A stretch of DNA of 64,000 nucleotides from positions 62,001-126,000 of the forward strand of contig CAUYUJ010003558.1 in the NCBI GenBank assembly GCA_963575745.1. The letters are read 5' to 3'. The DNA comes from Prorocentrum cordatum. Lineage: Eukaryota > Sar > Dinophyceae > Prorocentrales > Prorocentraceae. The notes beneath the pieces are model-generated. The model was not told the DNA's origin. It did not search any database and saw only the letters and a program-made list of their open reading frames with translations. Position numbers and translations under genes: made by a program. Shown piece by piece: positions 61,897 through 64,000 of the stretch (positions are counted from its first letter, which is position 1; every line of letters starts with the position of its first letter).

Positions 61897-62213
61897 CTCC
61901 AGGGGATGGGGAGGAGAGGGGGAAAGCAGGAAGAGGATGAGCAGGGAGTGGAGGGGGCGAGCAGGAAGAGTAGACGTTTCTACTCTCCATGCACCAAAGT
62001 GCCAGAGGAAGCACACTACATAGTCTCAGCACCAGTAGCAAGATCAATGATAAGTATAGCCGCAGCTGTATCACGCGCACTTGCATCATAGTGTAAGGGG
62101 TAGACGTCTAGCACGCGTATGAGTGAGCACAACTGAGCCTGCGTAGTTCTAGTTGGGCGAGGCCGAAGACGAGGGCGGAGGTGGAGGAGTATGACGAGGA
62201 TGAGGGTGATGAC

Positions 62214-62259
62214 CACGACGGCCCTGGCCAGATGTCGTTCAACTGCCAGTATAATACGC
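62214..62259 (-). CDS. beta-mannosidase, exon with YWQLND motif
   Basis: GVLYWQLNDIWPGPSW is the hallmark motif of GH2 beta-mannosidases. Its last codon TGG is split TG/G across the intron 61,897-62,213. The 5' limit is uncertain: a CGAG/GCGTATTA acceptor at 62,260 fits, but the frame is open further upstream. Confidence 0.72.
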
Positions 62260-62289
62260 CTCGGAGGGGCCCCATAACAAAGACCATCA

Positions 62290-62640
62290 GCGCATCTTTC
62301 CTCCCTCCCTCCTCCTTCTTTTCCTCTTCCCCGTTCCTGCTCCGCCTCCTCCCTCCTCCCCCCCTCCATCCGTCCTGCACCTCAACACTTGGCTCTCCTC
62401 TCCTCCCTCCTCCTCTCTCCCTTCCTCCTCCTCTCTCTCCTCCTCAGCCTTACGCCCTCTGCATCCGTGATCCCGCGCACACATCAACGGAAGAGGGGAC
62501 AGAGGTCCTGCAGTCCTGCCAGAAATCGGTTTTCTCATCCTCTTCCTCCTTCGCCCTCTTCCTCCTCCTCCTCCTCCTCCTCCTCCTCGTTCTCCCCCGT
62601 CCTCGCACCCCTCATAGCCTCCTTTTTACTCGTCCCTCCT
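62290..62640. repeat. pyrimidine-rich intronic or spacer DNA
   Basis: TCC/CTC-rich tracts at 62,308-62,450 and 62,540-62,600. A minus-strand stretch at 62,455-62,540 is less biased but not recognisable. Confidence 0.5.
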
Positions 62641-62659
62641 CCTCGTCCTCCTCCTTCTC

Positions 62660-62785
62660 CCAAGACTTCTATATATCTCCTCTCTGCTCTCAGGCTTCCG
62701 CCTTCTCTTCCGCAGCAGAGAGGGACATGTACCCAAATTCGCGGGACCAACGGGCCAGAGGTGTGCTAAGATCTCCAGTAACTGG
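62660..62785 (-). CDS. candidate beta-mannosidase exon (EFGY)
   Basis: Minus-strand frame GDLSTPLARWSREFGYMSLS resembles the nucleophile region (SEFGxxS) of the family. A second frame over the same bases (YIYSVNQLLEILAHLW) is also open, and no exon linking it to 62,259 was found in the C/T-rich DNA between. Low confidence. Confidence 0.3.
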
Positions 62786-62919
62786 TTCACAGAGTATATG
62801 TATATTCTAGTTCGCGCGCGCGGGGCGGCCCTGGGGTCCCGAGACGAAAAGTACCCTGGCCGACTCCTGGCAAAGTTCCGGCAAGGTCCGCTCAAGGATG
62901 CCGGAACTCACGGGGGCGG

Positions 62920-63450
62920 TTTTCGGTGCCCTCCAGATCGCCCCAGGAGCGGCCCAAAGAACCTCAAGGCAACTTCAAACGGGCCCACGAGTCGGAGTCA
63001 AGGCCCAAGAGCGCTCCAAAACACCCGCGATGGCCCCAAGACGGCCCAAGAGGCCCAGAAGCAGCCCCAAGAGCGCTCCAAGAGGACCCCAAACAGGGCC
63101 AAAAAAACAAAACATCGCTGATATTCCTAATGTTGTTCCATGTTTTTCGCGTTCTCGAGTTTTCGGGCTTCCGACGCTCCAAGATGGCCCCAGGAGCGCC
63201 CTAGACCGCCTCAAGACGGCCCGAGAGGCCCCCAAGAGAGCCCCAAGTCTGTCCAAGGGGGTCGTCCAAGAGGGCTCAAAGACGGCACCCCGAGGGGACC
63301 AAGAGGGGGAACACAAACCACCAAGTCGAGCCTTCCGCCCCAAGAGGCCCCCAGGAGGCCCCAAGAGGCCCCCAAGAGGCCCAGAACGAGACCCCAAGAC
63401 AACCCCAAACGGCCCCCAAAAGGCTCCAAGAGGCCCCGAGAGGCAACGAA
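62920..63450 (+). repeat. CCCCAAGAGGCCCC-type minisatellite
   Basis: Many irregular units of about 12-30 bp built on CCCAAGAGG, CTCCAAGA and GGCCCCC. Interrupted at 63,105-63,175 by unrelated sequence. Confidence 0.65.
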
Positions 63451-64000
63451 CTGAACGCGCAGGCAAACGCCTGCGATGGCACGATACGGGCTGGCGGAAT
63501 GAGCGAAGCGATTCAATAGTAGATGTTGTTGCCCTTACTTGACGCTCATCCACAGCAGTGATCCTTAAAACGTACTCTCAACAAGAATCCTTGAAACGAA
63601 TACGTAACACCAATCCACGCACGCACCCTGAACACTAAACCTTAGCAATAATCCTCAGCACTGCTTCACTGCACTGGGATCCAAGCCCGCCCTCCAAGCC
63701 TTTTTGGAACCTCTGAGGTCGCCATGGACACCCCCGCAGAGAAACTCCGGGTTCCCAAAAAAGTGGGGCGGCGGTGTCTGCCCCCTCAGGGGCGTTCAAT
63801 TCAATAATGGATGTTGTTGCTTTCCACGTGTGCCCGAGGCCTCTAGACACAACTCCTGGAACAGGTCTTTTCGCCGCTTGGATTTTTGTTGCGGGCCCCC
63901 GGCACGAAGACGAGAAAATCACGGCCAGAACCATCGACCCCATCTTCAGGCTGTCAATTTCCCAGCCGGACCGATGCGCACGGGTCCACGGAGGGAAGAG
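63451..64000. other. right-edge spacer
   Basis: ATTCAATAGTAGATGTTGTT (63,512) recurs as ATTCAATAATGGATGTTGTT (63,800). CCTTGAAACG/CCTTAAAACG/CCTTAGCAATAATCC words repeat at 63,560-63,660. No gene recognised; the 5' exons of the mannosidase gene were not found here. Confidence 0.35.

Overview
The window looks like dinoflagellate nuclear DNA: GC-rich, gene-poor, full of nested retroelements and microsatellites, and carrying relics of the dinoflagellate spliced leader (dinoSL) in front of many retroelement ORFs. No rRNA, tRNA, CRISPR or bacterial-type operon was recognised.

Layout. (1) 1-32,472 is a nested stack of tyrosine-recombinase (YR, DIRS/Ngaro/PAT-type) retrotransposons. Family 1 has the order gag - RT/RNase H - YR: element E (minus strand, only its start is in the window), element A (about 2,096-6,949 plus 17,099-17,874) and element B (17,875-31,922). 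Family 2 has the order RT/RNase H/Dam-like - gag-like zinc protein - YR: element C (6,950-17,098, nested in the 3' end of A) and, outside the stack, element D (34,120-42,326). A coding-dead family-2-type composite G/F (18,249-24,516) sits inside the left repeat of B, a 456-bp mini-element sits in B's RT, and a mini-element H abuts B. (2) 32,473-34,119 and 42,327-52,800 are host spacer DNA: trinucleotide microsatellites, an ~82-bp degenerate satellite, three long hairpins and a three-times-repeated coiled-coil coding module. (3) 52,855-60,170 holds two minus-strand non-LTR (LINE-like) copies, head to tail. (4) 60,985-62,260 carries minus-strand exons of a host beta-mannosidase (GH2) gene with two GT-AG introns; its 5' part lies further right or is lost in low-complexity DNA.

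How it fits together. C, D, G/F and B have clear split direct repeats (A1 - interior - B1 A2 B2), the structure expected of circular DNA integrated by a tyrosine recombinase; element A has matching right-end repeats and a doubtful A1. Direct checks inside the window support this: the G/F insertion has its empty site in the sister copy of the same repeat (31,215/31,216) with no target duplication, and elements A, B and H are joined end to end at repeat junctions. A 15-17/22 match to dinoSL (or, once, both ends of it) precedes eight ORFs: gag of family 1, RT of family 2, and YR of both. This suggests two trans-spliced units per element (gag+RT or RT+gag, and YR alone). Almost every ORF carries frameshifts or stops; exceptions are the 723-codon RT of C, the YR frame of C (which has lost its HxxR catalytic motif by an in-frame deletion) and the 1,330-codon LINE frame.
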